Positions 1 through 7,964 of a DNA stretch of 64,000 bases are shown here, one piece after another. How positions within the stretch are numbered: position 1 is the first letter of the stretch; each line of letters begins with the position of its first letter. A program made the translations under genes and the position numbers. This DNA is from Armatimonadetes bacterium UBA5352 (lineage in GTDB: Bacteria; Armatimonadota; Zipacnadia; Zipacnadales; UBA5352): the NCBI GenBank assembly GCA_002411015.1, contig DHPY01000074.1:1-64000 (forward strand). The letters are read 5' to 3'. The notes beneath the pieces are model-generated. The model was not told where the DNA came from and ran no database searches. It was given only the letters and a program-made list of their open reading frames with translations.

Positions 1-37
1 ACGCCGCCCCTGGACACGCGGGGGCGGCGTTTTGTTT
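1..37 (+). terminator. Rho-independent terminator at window edge
   Basis: A perfect 10-bp stem (1-10 with 21-30) closes a 10-nt loop and runs into TTTTGTTTG on the plus strand. It would end a plus-strand gene lying left of the window. It also lies directly downstream of the minus-strand gene that stops at 57, so it may act in both directions. Confidence 0.75.
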
Positions 38-56
38 GCCTGAGCGCTCGCTCGCC

Positions 57-1235
57 TTAGATCCGCTTGATATCCACGAACTGCCCGGTCTCCATGGACT
101 CCAGCGCCGCGAAGGCGATCGCGCCCGACATCCACGCGTCCTGAATGCCCGACTCCGGATCGTCGCCCTGCTCGATGCGGTCGAGGAAGTGCAGCAGCAG
201 CGCCATGTCGTGATGCTGATGCCCCCAGCCCTCCGGCGGCCTTACGTCGATCGTCTCCGGCTCGCGATCGCCACCCGGCAGGTAGTCGATCTTGTAGCTG
301 TGCATGTCTGTGCGCAGCTCGCCGTCGGTGCCCATGATGATCAGCCGCCGGTCGCCGCGCGGGGCGACCATCGTCATCGTGTACGAGACGCGCATCCCGT
401 TCTCGAACTGCGCGATCAGCGAGGTGTTGTCCGTGGTGTCCTTGTCCACGTTGAAGACGCAGTGCGCGTCCGGCAGCACCTGCGGGCCGGCGGTCTCGTA
501 GAAGCGCTTGCGGTAGGCGTCGCCCTGATCGGCGTAGTAGGCGCACTCGTCGGTCAGCGCGCACTCGTGGCAGTAGTCGGCGGCGTCCTCGCGCGGGACG
601 AAGCAGTCCAGTCCGCCCATCGCCGCCACGCGCGTCGGGTAGCTGTCGAGGATGAAGTTGATGATGTCGAGCGTGTGGCAGCCCTTGTGCAGGAGCATGT
701 CGCCGGACATCTCTTTGAAGCGGTTCCAGCGCCGCATGTAGGTCGAACCGTGGAACCAGCCCACTGCCTCGTGCACGATCGCGGTGATCGGCTTGCCGAT
801 CGCCCCGCTCTGGACAAGCTCGCGCAGCCTGATCGCCAGCGGGTCGTAGCGCAGCACGAAGCCGAGGTGCAGGATCTTCCCGGCATCGCGGGCGGCGTAG
901 CAGATCGCGGCCGCGTCATCCTTGTTCGTCGCCAGCGGCTTCTCCACGAGGCAGTGCTTCCCGGCCTCGAAGCAGGCCACCGCTGGCTCGCGATGGGCGT
1001 AGTCGGGGGTGCAGACGAGCACCGCGTCCACGTCGTCCATCTCGCGCAACTTCTCCGGCCCGATCACTTGCGGGCAACTGAGGTTGTTCTCGGTGCAGAA
1101 GGTCTCGACGGTAGCCGGTGTGCGTCCGACCATCGCCGCCCACTCCGCGCGCCCCGGCTCCATGCGGTTCATCACATCAACGTAGATCTGCCCCCGGCCA
1201 CCGGTGCCGAGGAGTGCGAGCCTGATTGGTGCCAT
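57..1235 (-). CDS. Gfo/Idh/MocA family oxidoreductase
   Basis: This is a 392-aa NAD(P)-dependent sugar or polyol dehydrogenase-like protein. The N-terminus carries a Rossmann motif (LLGTGGRGQ), followed by the family's EKP catalytic signature (VEKPLATN) about residue 100 and a C-terminal alpha/beta substrate domain. Four cysteines (C..C....C with one upstream) around residues 220-240 could bind metal, as in some family members. AGGAGG lies 5 nt before the ATG at 1235; an ATG at 1238 is only 2 nt from it. The gene follows the aldo/keto reductase by 26 nt and is probably the last gene of a catabolic operon. The substrate cannot be read from the sequence. Confidence 0.9.
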   Translation of the reverse strand: MAPIRLALLGTGGRGQIYVDVMNRMEPGRAEWAAMVGRTPATVETFCTENNLSCPQVIGPEKLREMDDVDAVLVCTPDYAHREPAVACFEAGKHCLVEKPLATNKDDAAAICYAARDAGKILHLGFVLRYDPLAIRLRELVQSGAIGKPITAIVHEAVGWFHGSTYMRRWNRFKEMSGDMLLHKGCHTLDIINFILDSYPTRVAAMGGLDCFVPREDAADYCHECALTDECAYYADQGDAYRKRFYETAGPQVLPDAHCVFNVDKDTTDNTSLIAQFENGMRVSYTMTMVAPRGDRRLIIMGTDGELRTDMHSYKIDYLPGGDREPETIDVRPPEGWGHQHHDMALLLHFLDRIEQGDDPESGIQDAWMSGAIAFAALESMETGQFVDIKRI

Positions 1236-1261
1236 CATGTCCTCCTGTGACTGGATGTGCG

Positions 1262-2386
1262 TCATTCCTCGGCGGTGAGCGCCTCATGCGCCTCCGCCAG
1301 TTTCTCGATGATCGGGATGTGCTGCGGGCAGCGCTCCTCGCAGATGCCACACTCGGCGCAGTGCGATGCCCACTCGTCGGGGCTGGTCATCTTCTGGTAG
1401 CCGAAGCGCGCACGCGCCGCATTGAACATGGACATGTCGTTATAGAGGAAGAAAGTGCGCGGGATGTTCACGCCCTGCGGGCAGGGCAGGCAGTAGCGGC
1501 AGGCCGTGCAGTCCACGAGGATCTTCTCGTGGTACCGGCCCTTGATCGCGCCGACCAGTTCCTTCTCGATATCGGTGAGCGAGCCGGGCTCAGTCGCCTC
1601 CGCGACCGCGATGTTCTCCTCGAGGTGGTCCATCCGGTTCATGCCGCTGAGGGTGACCGCGGCCTCAGGGTGGTCGAGGACCCACCGGAGCGCAAGCTGC
1701 GCAGGCGACCACTCGACGCCAAGCTCCCTGCGCACCGCCTCGAGGTCCTCGGGCAGCGGCTCCCCGAGCGTCCCGCCGCGCAGTGGCTCCATGATCGCGA
1801 TGTCGAGGCCACGTTCGGCGGCGTAGAGCAGGCCCTCGGTGCCCGCCTGCACGCGCTCATCCATGTAGTTGTACTGGATCTGGCAGAACTCCCAACCCCA
1901 GCCGTCCACGATCTCCTTGAAGCAGTCAACGTCATCATGGAAGGAGAAGCCAACATGCCGCACGCGACCGTCCGCGAGTGCGCGCTCGAGGAACCCGAGC
2001 ACGCCGAGGTCGCGCATCGCGTCCCAGCTCGGTCGGGTCAGACTGTGCAGCAGGTAGAAGTCGAGGTAGTCGGTCTCCAGCCGCCGGAGCTGCTCGTTGA
2101 GCACGCGATCGCAATCATCGAGCGTCTTCACCTCCCACGGCGGCAGCTTCGTCGCCAGGAAGACGTTCTCGCGCAGGCCGTTGCGCACGGCCTTCCCGAC
2201 GAGCGGCTCACTCGCGCCGCCATGGTAGCCCCAGGCGGTATCGAGGTAGTTCACGCCGCGATCAATCGCATGGTGAATCAGCGCGATCGCCGCGCCCTCA
2301 TCTATCTTGCCCTCACTCACCGGCAGGCGCATGCAGCCGAACCCCAGCGCAGACACCTGCTCACCACAGAACTCTCGATACTGCAC
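1262..2386 (-). CDS. Aldo/keto reductase with C-terminal 4Fe-4S ferredoxin-like domain
   Basis: The protein is 374 aa. The N-terminal 270 residues form an AKR barrel with the usual tetrad: Asp and Tyr in DTAWGYH, Lys in ATKLPP and His in LLHS. The C-terminus has two cysteine clusters (CTACRYCLPCP and CAECGICEERCP), as in the AKR subfamily annotated 'aldo/keto reductase, 4Fe-4S binding', so it may take electrons from an iron-sulfur relay. The GTG at 2386 is preferred because GAGAGGAG lies 8 nt upstream and homology begins there; an upstream TTG at 2434 falls inside a repeat palindrome. It probably shares a transcript with the Gfo/Idh gene downstream. Confidence 0.88.
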   Translation of the reverse strand: MQYREFCGEQVSALGFGCMRLPVSEGKIDEGAAIALIHHAIDRGVNYLDTAWGYHGGASEPLVGKAVRNGLRENVFLATKLPPWEVKTLDDCDRVLNEQLRRLETDYLDFYLLHSLTRPSWDAMRDLGVLGFLERALADGRVRHVGFSFHDDVDCFKEIVDGWGWEFCQIQYNYMDERVQAGTEGLLYAAERGLDIAIMEPLRGGTLGEPLPEDLEAVRRELGVEWSPAQLALRWVLDHPEAAVTLSGMNRMDHLEENIAVAEATEPGSLTDIEKELVGAIKGRYHEKILVDCTACRYCLPCPQGVNIPRTFFLYNDMSMFNAARARFGYQKMTSPDEWASHCAECGICEERCPQHIPIIEKLAEAHEALTAEE

Positions 2387-2412
2387 AGAGATTGCTCCTC
2401 TCTTGATCGCGG

Positions 2413-2432
2413 GACAGGCGTCCTCGCCTGTC
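2413..2432. repeat. REP-like palindrome GACAGGCG..CGCCTGTC
   Basis: Perfect 8-bp arms around TCCT, immediately upstream of the aldo/keto reductase gene. It matches the other intergenic palindromes of this window in design. Confidence 0.7.
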
Positions 2433-2443
2433 AAAATCGATTG

Positions 2444-2514
2444 GTAGGCAGGCTTTCCAGGCTGTCAATACCTGCGGATACAACGATGACTGACAGGCTG
2501 GAAAGCCTGTCCTA
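2444..2514. repeat. Head-to-head pair of REP-like elements
   Basis: Two copies of the same element face each other: an inverted, slightly degenerate copy at 2444-2468 and a plus-orientation copy at about 2484-2514 whose core GACAGGCT..AGCCTGTC (2492-2511) is perfect. Together they could fold into one long hairpin. The outer motif (GATGACTGACAGGC and GTCCTAC) recurs at 15686-15752. Confidence 0.7.
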
Positions 2515-2523
2515 CGTTGGCCG

Positions 2524-3387
2524 TCAGAGGCCCTGTCGCAGCCTCATCATGTGCCGCAGGCTCGCAGTCAGCGCAGCCGGCTTCTCCTCCATCGCGACGC
2601 TCTCCACGTTGATCACGTGAACTCGATCCACGTACTGCCCGCGTGCGGACTCGATGTAGCAGTCGAGGCGCGTCTCGCCTGTCCCAAGCTCGACCGACAG
2701 GAACGCCCGTTTGCCCTCGGGATCGGGCCGGTGGTCTTTCCAGCCAATGACCGGCACCCGCTCGGGATGCTGGTCGATCAGTTCCCAGCCACGCTGGCCG
2801 CAGGTCGTCATGTGCCCGGTGTTCAGCAGCACTCCCGCCTGCGGCGAGTTGAGCGCGGCGATGTAGGCCCCGCAATCCGCCAGGCTCTCGATCACCCCGT
2901 GGTAGTGCGCGTCTACCGCGAAGAGCATCTCGTCGAACCCGCCCGCCACCGCGTCCACGATCGCCGCGAGGCGCTCGATGAGCGGACGCTTCTCCTCGAC
3001 CGCCATCCCGGCCTCGGGAGCGGCCCCACCGCTGTGCCCGAGGTGGTGGCAGCCAAGCTCACGTGCGACGCGGGCGCCATCGCGAAGGTTCACCACGCTC
3101 GCGTCAAAGCCCTCGGGCGAGGAGGGGTTGATCCCCGAGCAGTAGAGGCCCACGATCTCCAGCCCCGCCTCGCGCACGATCCGCCGCACCTCATCGAGGT
3201 CGGAGTTCGCGAGGTCAAGCAGGCAGGCGTCCGGGATACTCCCGGCCTTCAGCACCTTCCCGCCGGGGATGGACATGAGCATCACCCCACGGAAGCCGCA
3301 GTCGTGGAGCGTCGCGCAGGCGGTCGGCAGAGGCAGCGTGTCCTGTCCGGCGGCGGTCATGGCATGGATGATCGCTGAGAACTTCAC
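2524..3387 (-). CDS. Sugar phosphate isomerase/epimerase (AP-endonuclease 2-like TIM barrel)
   Basis: This 287-aa protein belongs to the xylose-isomerase-like TIM-barrel superfamily. It starts MKFSAIIHAM and carries the expected metal-ligand context (VDAHYH, the GHMTTCG segment and WKDH). Such proteins isomerise or epimerise keto-sugars with a divalent metal. The start is the GTG at 3387, whose GTGA overlaps the stop of the upstream Gfo/Idh gene by 4 nt, so the two are translationally coupled. The coupling suggests a shared pathway: oxidation of a sugar hydroxyl, then isomerisation of the 3-keto product. The exact substrate is unknown. Confidence 0.85.
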   Translation of the reverse strand: MKFSAIIHAMTAAGQDTLPLPTACATLHDCGFRGVMLMSIPGGKVLKAGSIPDACLLDLANSDLDEVRRIVREAGLEIVGLYCSGINPSSPEGFDASVVNLRDGARVARELGCHHLGHSGGAAPEAGMAVEEKRPLIERLAAIVDAVAGGFDEMLFAVDAHYHGVIESLADCGAYIAALNSPQAGVLLNTGHMTTCGQRGWELIDQHPERVPVIGWKDHRPDPEGKRAFLSVELGTGETRLDCYIESARGQYVDRVHVINVESVAMEEKPAALTASLRHMMRLRQGL

Positions 3388-4337
3388 TCGCTCGCGCCTC
3401 CCTCGTAACAGAGCCGGGCGATCTCCTCGCCAAGCTCCATCGTGCGGATGGTGTCGGCGATCGGGCAGATGTCCTCCGCCTCCCCGCGCACCGCCGCGAA
3501 GAAGCTCGCGACATCGTCGAAGTAGCCCCACCAGTCAATCAGCCGCTGCTGGTTCCACGTGCCCATGCGCATCATGACGTCATCCGCTCCGGGCCGGTGG
3601 TAGCGCAGATCGCCGTCGTGGCAGAAGACCGTATGACCGGCGCGCCCGGTGATCTCGAACGCGATGAACTCATCGCTCGCGTCCATCTCGTGCGTCGTGC
3701 ACAGTGCCGCCGCGCAGCCGCTCTCAAGCGCCAGCCCGGCCACGTAGCCCCGCGTGCCCTCCTGCAGGATCGGCGTGACCTGCGCCGCGCGCCAGTGTCC
3801 GAGCAGATGCAGCAGCAGGTCGATCGCGTGCACGTGCTGGTCGAGGATCGCCTCGCGCCAGTTCGGGCGACTCATCAGCCCGTAGCGGAAGATTCCGAGG
3901 GTCGGCGTGCCGAACTCGCCGCTGAGGATCGCCTCGCGTGTGCGCCGTGCCGCCGGGGCCGAGCGGAGGTTGAAGCCGACGTGGCAGATGACGCCCGCTT
4001 CGCGCGCCGCCTCGGCCATCTCGCGGGTCTGCTCGCTGGAGATTGCCGCGGGCTTCTGCACGTAGAGAGGGAAGCCCGCGCGCAGCACCTCCAGCCCGAC
4101 CGCATACTGCATCGCCTGCGGGCCCACGCAGAAGACTGCGTCCGGCTCCTCGCGCTCGAGCATCTCGTGGAAATCAGTGTAGACGCGCTCGAAGCCGTGG
4201 CATGCGGCCGCATATCGAGCGCGCGCCTCGTCGAGGTCGCAGATGGCGCTCAGCACCACTCCGTGCCGCCCAAGCTGCGGGTGGATGAAGCGGCTGGAAA
4301 AACCGCCCGCTCCGATGTATGATACGCGCAGAGACAT
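3384..4337 (-). CDS. Gfo/Idh/MocA family oxidoreductase
   Basis: The protein is 317 aa. The Rossmann motif is IGAGGFSSR at the N-terminus and the catalytic-loop signature is VQKPAA, with Gln in place of the usual Glu of EKP. The His pair in LDQHVHAIDLL is typical of the family's active-site helix. GAGGAG lies 9 nt before the ATG at 4337. The GTGA overlap with the downstream isomerase gene indicates an operon. A 3'-terminal fragment of another minus-strand gene stops 13 nt upstream, so this gene was probably internal to a longer operon before the rearrangement at about 4405. Confidence 0.88.
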   Translation of the reverse strand: MSLRVSYIGAGGFSSRFIHPQLGRHGVVLSAICDLDEARARYAAACHGFERVYTDFHEMLEREEPDAVFCVGPQAMQYAVGLEVLRAGFPLYVQKPAAISSEQTREMAEAAREAGVICHVGFNLRSAPAARRTREAILSGEFGTPTLGIFRYGLMSRPNWREAILDQHVHAIDLLLHLLGHWRAAQVTPILQEGTRGYVAGLALESGCAAALCTTHEMDASDEFIAFEITGRAGHTVFCHDGDLRYHRPGADDVMMRMGTWNQQRLIDWWGYFDDVASFFAAVRGEAEDICPIADTIRTMELGEEIARLCYEGGASE

Positions 4338-4350
4338 GCCGATCATCTCC

Positions 4351-4405
4351 TCAGTCTGCAGCCATCGCGAGCAGTTCGCCGGCGGTTACCCGGTCCCCTG
4401 CGCGG
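4351..4405 (-). pseudogene. C-terminal remnant of a lost upstream operon gene
   Basis: Read on the minus strand, the last 17 or so codons (RPIRAGDRVTAGELLAMAAD then TGA at 4351-4353) look like a genuine protein tail. The stop overlaps the GAGGAG of the next gene, as in a natural operon. The frame upstream of about 4405 becomes arginine-rich and overlaps the metallophosphoesterase remnant on the other strand, so the body of this gene is gone. The parent family is not identifiable from so short a piece. This is an inference from layout. Confidence 0.35.
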
Positions 4406-4909
4406 ATGGGCCTCGACCGCCTGCAGCGCCCGCGCCACGCGCTGCGCGGCAGTCACGACCAACTGGGCGACTTCTACGAGCGCGAGTTCACCGAGTTGAG
4501 CTACACCTTCGAGCACGCGGGCTGGAAGTTCATCATGCTCGACACGAATCCCGGCGATAGGACGCCAGTTGACCAGGCGCGCATGCAGTGGCTGCGCGAG
4601 GTCATCGCGCAGACCGACCCGCGGCAGCCACTCGTGCTCTGCACACATCACCCGCTCGCGCCGGGGGTCACGCTTCGTCTCGCCGGAGCCGACGAGATCC
4701 TCGCGCTCTTTGCAGGGCACAACCTGAAGGCGGTCCTCGGAGCGCACCACCACGGTAACCACGAGGAGGTCGTGGACGGGGTGCTGTACACGAAGACCGC
4801 CTGTCTCGCAACCACGCGCAGCAATCACGACGGCACGACCGTACGTGGCTACCGCCTGTTCCACTGCACCGAAGACGCCATCACCACCGAGTTCGTCCCG
4901 GTGCGGTAG
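4406..4909 (+). pseudogene. 5'-truncated calcineurin-like metallophosphoesterase
   Basis: About 167 residues match the C-terminal two thirds of a cyclic-nucleotide-type metallophosphoesterase: GSHD (usually GNHD), then VLCTHHPL, then GAHHHGNH, which supply the second half of the metal site. The N-terminal metal motifs (D-x-H and GD) are absent. The in-frame DNA before 4406 does not resemble the family, and no ribosome binding site precedes the ATG at 4406. The break point near 4405 is also where the minus-strand remnant ends. The product, if made, would lack half its metal ligands. It is the only plus-strand gene-like segment in the first 14 kb. Confidence 0.7.
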
Positions 4910-4928
4910 ACAGGCTGTCCAGCCTGTC
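4909..4928. repeat. REP-like palindrome GACAGGCT..AGCCTGTC
   Basis: Perfect 8-bp arms around GTCC. It overlaps the last base of the truncated metallophosphoesterase stop codon and lies just after the convergent aldo/keto reductase, so it could also act as a weak bidirectional terminator. Confidence 0.7.
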
Positions 4929-4934
4929 AAACGC

Positions 4935-5909
4935 TCACGGCGCCGAACTCCCCGCCTTCCCCGGGAAGAGCTCGTTGAGCTTCGCCTTCACGTCATCCGG
5001 GAGCTTCGCCTCCGCCGCGCCGAGGTTGTCCTGAAGCTGGCTGACCTTCGTGACGCCGCTGATGACGCTGGTGACCGCCGGATGCCGCAGGCACCACGCC
5101 ATCGCAAGCTGCGCGCAGGTGAGGCCGAGGTCGCCGGCCATCTCCTTCATCCGCTGCGCGCGGCGAAGCTGCTCGTCGTTGAAGTACATGTCCATCATGA
5201 TCTTGTTCTGCGTGCTGTCGGCCGCGCGCGTGCCCTCAGGCGGCGCCTGCCCCGGCTCATACTTCCCCGTCAGCACACCATGCGCGAGTGGCGAAAAGAC
5301 TACGTTCCCGATGCCGTTGTGCAGGCAGGTGGGGTAGACCTGCTCCTCCGGCTCGCGGTAGAGCAGTGAGTAGCGGGGCTGGTTCGATGCGGGCGGTCGG
5401 CAGCCCATCATCCTCGCGAGGTCGCAGGCCTCCTGCAGCAGCGCCGCGGGCCACTCGCTGGTGCCCCAGTAGATGATCTTCCCCTGTAGCGCGAGGTCGT
5501 CCATGATGCGGATGGTCTCCTCGAGCGGCGTGCTCGGGTCCGGCCGGTGGCACTGGTAGAGATCGATGTAGTCGGTCTGCAGGCGCTTGAGCGACGCGTG
5601 GCACTGCTCGAAGATGTGCTTGGCGGAGAGCCCGCGGTCGTTGGGCCCGTCGCCCATCGGCGCCCAGACCTTCGTCGCGAGCACGTAGTCGTCGCGATCG
5701 TAGTCCTGCAGAAGCTTCCCGAGCGCGATCTCCGCCTGCCCGCGGTTGTAGGCGTTCGCGGTGTCGATCCAGTTGATGCCGCCATCGAACGCGACCTTGA
5801 TGCACTCCGCGGCGGTCTCGTCATCCACATGCATCCCGATCGTCAGGTAGCTCCCCAGTCCGATCGTGCTGAGCTTCACGCCCCACTTGCCAAGGTTGCG
5901 GTATTCCAT
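4935..5909 (-). CDS. Aldo/keto reductase (Kv-beta / YghZ-like)
   Basis: This 324-aa protein is a full-length AKR barrel. Visible tetrad residues are Asp and Tyr in WIDTANAYNRG, Lys in LATKVW and His in YQCHRP; the NADPH-binding C-terminus contains SVISGVTKVSQLQDN. The length and the QPRYSLL segment fit the potassium-channel beta-subunit-like AKRs. The ATG at 5909 is preceded by GGGAGG at 8 nt spacing. It follows the UroD-like gene by 69 nt on the same strand. Confidence 0.9.
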   Translation of the reverse strand: MEYRNLGKWGVKLSTIGLGSYLTIGMHVDDETAAECIKVAFDGGINWIDTANAYNRGQAEIALGKLLQDYDRDDYVLATKVWAPMGDGPNDRGLSAKHIFEQCHASLKRLQTDYIDLYQCHRPDPSTPLEETIRIMDDLALQGKIIYWGTSEWPAALLQEACDLARMMGCRPPASNQPRYSLLYREPEEQVYPTCLHNGIGNVVFSPLAHGVLTGKYEPGQAPPEGTRAADSTQNKIMMDMYFNDEQLRRAQRMKEMAGDLGLTCAQLAMAWCLRHPAVTSVISGVTKVSQLQDNLGAAEAKLPDDVKAKLNELFPGKAGSSAP

Positions 5910-5978
5910 CCTCCGCGCCTCCCTCTGATTGCCGATAGACTTGATACACAGTTCGTCGCGTCGGCGCCCGGCCCTCCA

Positions 5979-7097
5979 TCACCCCGGCGGCCCCACCCGC
6001 TGGAAGGGCGCCTCCGGCGCGCCGCAGTGCTCGCGAATGCGGTTCATGAACTGCCAGAACGCCCCGTAGTGGCAGATCGGCGGCAGACCGTGGTCTATGC
6101 TCGGGAGATACCCGCCGCGCTCCAGCATTGGCGGGACCTTCACGTCTATCTCCGCGAGCGCCGTCTCGCCGGTCGGGTCCATGGTTGAGTGCTTGTCGAG
6201 GCCGCCGCACACGATGAACTCCGGTAGCTCGCGCCCGATGCGGATGATGTCCGAGCCACCGTGCGTCGGCTCGAAGGCGTGGCACATGTTCACCCCCGCC
6301 TCCCAGAGGCAGCGCGCGAACTCGCTCACGTCACCGTCGCAGTCGATATCCACCACCGCCGCGCCCACGCTGCGCGCGAGCTGTGCTACCTCACGGTAGT
6401 AGGGCGTGCAGAACTCGCGGAAGGCGTCCGGCGAGATCAGCATCCCGCCGCGGTAGCACATGTCCTCCCAGCCGCCGATCGCGTCGATCTGCACCCTTTC
6501 GGCCACCCATGAGGCCTGCTCGAGGAAGAGGTCCGTGGTCGCGCGGTTGATCTCATGCACGAGCGCCGGGTCGTCCTCCATGATGTAGCTGATCCGGTCG
6601 ATCCCGAACCAGTCGCGCAGCCTCCCCCAGTAGCTCGGCGCCGCCACGTGCAGCGGCTCATCAGGCTGCGTTGCGGGCAGCGCCGGTCGCCCGCGCTCCG
6701 GATGCGCCGGGTCCAGCCGCGGCCGCATCTCCAGCTCCCAGTCCTCCCGCCCGTTGAACATCGGCGACTCGAACTGCGGCATCGTGTACTTCGAGGCGTT
6801 GTCGGCTCGCTCGCGCGTGCGGGCCCGATGCTGCCGCACCTCAACGTAGCCATCGCCGAGGTCCACCCGTTCGACCTCGAAACCCGGCACGAAGCCGGTG
6901 TGCAGCGCGACCTGGTAGTACTTCTCCGCGCCCCAGAACTCCACCAGCGACTCATAGTCGCTCGGGTAGCCCTCCTCCGCCCGCCAGCGGTCCACGGTCT
7001 CGACATGCGCGATGCCGATCCCGGGCGCGTACCAGTATGGCACGTAGTCGGGCTCCTCGAAGTGCACGATCGCCAGAAAGCGCTCTCGCGTGGTCAT
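5979..7097 (-). CDS. Uroporphyrinogen decarboxylase family (UroD-like) protein
   Basis: The protein is 372 aa, starting MTTRERFLAIVHFEEPDYVP, a typical opening of the UroD-like group. That group also contains corrinoid-dependent methyltransferases. The segment CHAFEPTHGGSD followed by FIVCGGLDKH matches the conserved C-terminal barrel strands. Heme synthesis is unlikely: no hem genes are nearby and the neighbours are sugar-catabolic. A methyl-transfer or catabolic role is more plausible, though no corrinoid protein is adjacent. The ATG at 7097 has GAGGAG 6 nt upstream; the MBL-fold gene stops 26 nt before it, suggesting cotranscription. Confidence 0.85.
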   Translation of the reverse strand: MTTRERFLAIVHFEEPDYVPYWYAPGIGIAHVETVDRWRAEEGYPSDYESLVEFWGAEKYYQVALHTGFVPGFEVERVDLGDGYVEVRQHRARTRERADNASKYTMPQFESPMFNGREDWELEMRPRLDPAHPERGRPALPATQPDEPLHVAAPSYWGRLRDWFGIDRISYIMEDDPALVHEINRATTDLFLEQASWVAERVQIDAIGGWEDMCYRGGMLISPDAFREFCTPYYREVAQLARSVGAAVVDIDCDGDVSEFARCLWEAGVNMCHAFEPTHGGSDIIRIGRELPEFIVCGGLDKHSTMDPTGETALAEIDVKVPPMLERGGYLPSIDHGLPPICHYGAFWQFMNRIREHCGAPEAPFQRVGPPG

Positions 7098-7123
7098 GGG
7101 GGGCTCCTCAGTGCATGCTGCGC

Positions 7124-7954
7124 TCAGTAATCCTCGACTGACCGGTCCTCCGGGTTGCACTGCTCGCCCGGCCACGGGACATGCACGCCCGGGAAGATCT
7201 CTCCTGCCACGCGCTCGAACTCCTCGCGCCGCCGCATGTCCGTGTGCACGATCGTGAGCGTCTCCGCGCCCGCGGCCTTTGCCAGCATCGCTGCCTGGCG
7301 GATGCTCTGGTGGCCCGCCGCCCTCTCCTGCGGAGGATCGGTCAGGCCGGTGGAGCCCTCGGTCACCAGCAGGTCCACGCCGCTGAAGAACCTCGCGAGC
7401 TCCGGCATATACGCCGTGTCTCCGGTGATGCCGACGGCCACGCCCGTGTCCATGTCGAGGAAGCGGTAGGCGAGGCTCGGCACCGGATGGCGCGTCGCGG
7501 CGGTCTGGATGTCCAGCTCTCCTGCGCGCAGGCCGTCGCCGGCGCTCAGCGGCAAGATCTCCGGCCTCGGGCAGCGCTCGCCCAGGCGCTCAGCCATGAT
7601 GAACGCCAGCGTCAGGTCCACGATCCGCTCGACATCCTCCGCGGGGCCCGCGACGATCAGCGGCCGGTCGCTCTCGATCCGCGCCGATTGCATCGCGCGG
7701 TAGAAGAGCACGCTCGCGAGGCCCATGTAGTGGTCCTGGTGGCAGTGCGTAAGGAGCACGTGCGTGAGCATCGTCGCATCGTACTCCGGCCTGCTGAGCA
7801 TCGTCAGCGCGGCGGCCCAGCCACAGTCTACCAGCACGTGCCCGTTGATGAGGAAGCACGCGGTGTCGGTGTCATCGGTGGGCGTGCAGCTTGCGGTCCC
7901 GACGAAGGTCACGGTCGTCAGCTTGATCGGCTCGTCATCGTCCCAGTCGTCCAT
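7124..7954 (-). CDS. MBL-fold metallo-hydrolase (RNase Z-like)
   Basis: The 276-aa protein carries the metallo-beta-lactamase signature HCHQDH (HxHxDH) about residue 75, the later Asp in TGDTAYM and a C-terminal IVHTDM. The arrangement fits the RNase Z / arylsulfatase-like branch, which hydrolyses phosphodiester or ester bonds using two Zn ions. It lacks a signal peptide, so it is cytoplasmic. The ATG at 7954 is chosen; AGGAG lies rather far upstream (13 nt), overlapping the end of the large LamG gene, whose stop is at 7965. Confidence 0.85.
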   Translation of the reverse strand: MDDWDDDEPIKLTTVTFVGTASCTPTDDTDTACFLINGHVLVDCGWAAALTMLSRPEYDATMLTHVLLTHCHQDHYMGLASVLFYRAMQSARIESDRPLIVAGPAEDVERIVDLTLAFIMAERLGERCPRPEILPLSAGDGLRAGELDIQTAATRHPVPSLAYRFLDMDTGVAVGITGDTAYMPELARFFSGVDLLVTEGSTGLTDPPQERAAGHQSIRQAAMLAKAAGAETLTIVHTDMRRREEFERVAGEIFPGVHVPWPGEQCNPEDRSVEDY

Positions 7955-7964
7955 CGAACTGCGG

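Noticed and set aside
4343..4930. 195-codon minus-strand frame over the metallophosphoesterase remnant
   Set aside because: The plus strand shows family motifs; the minus frame is its shadow.
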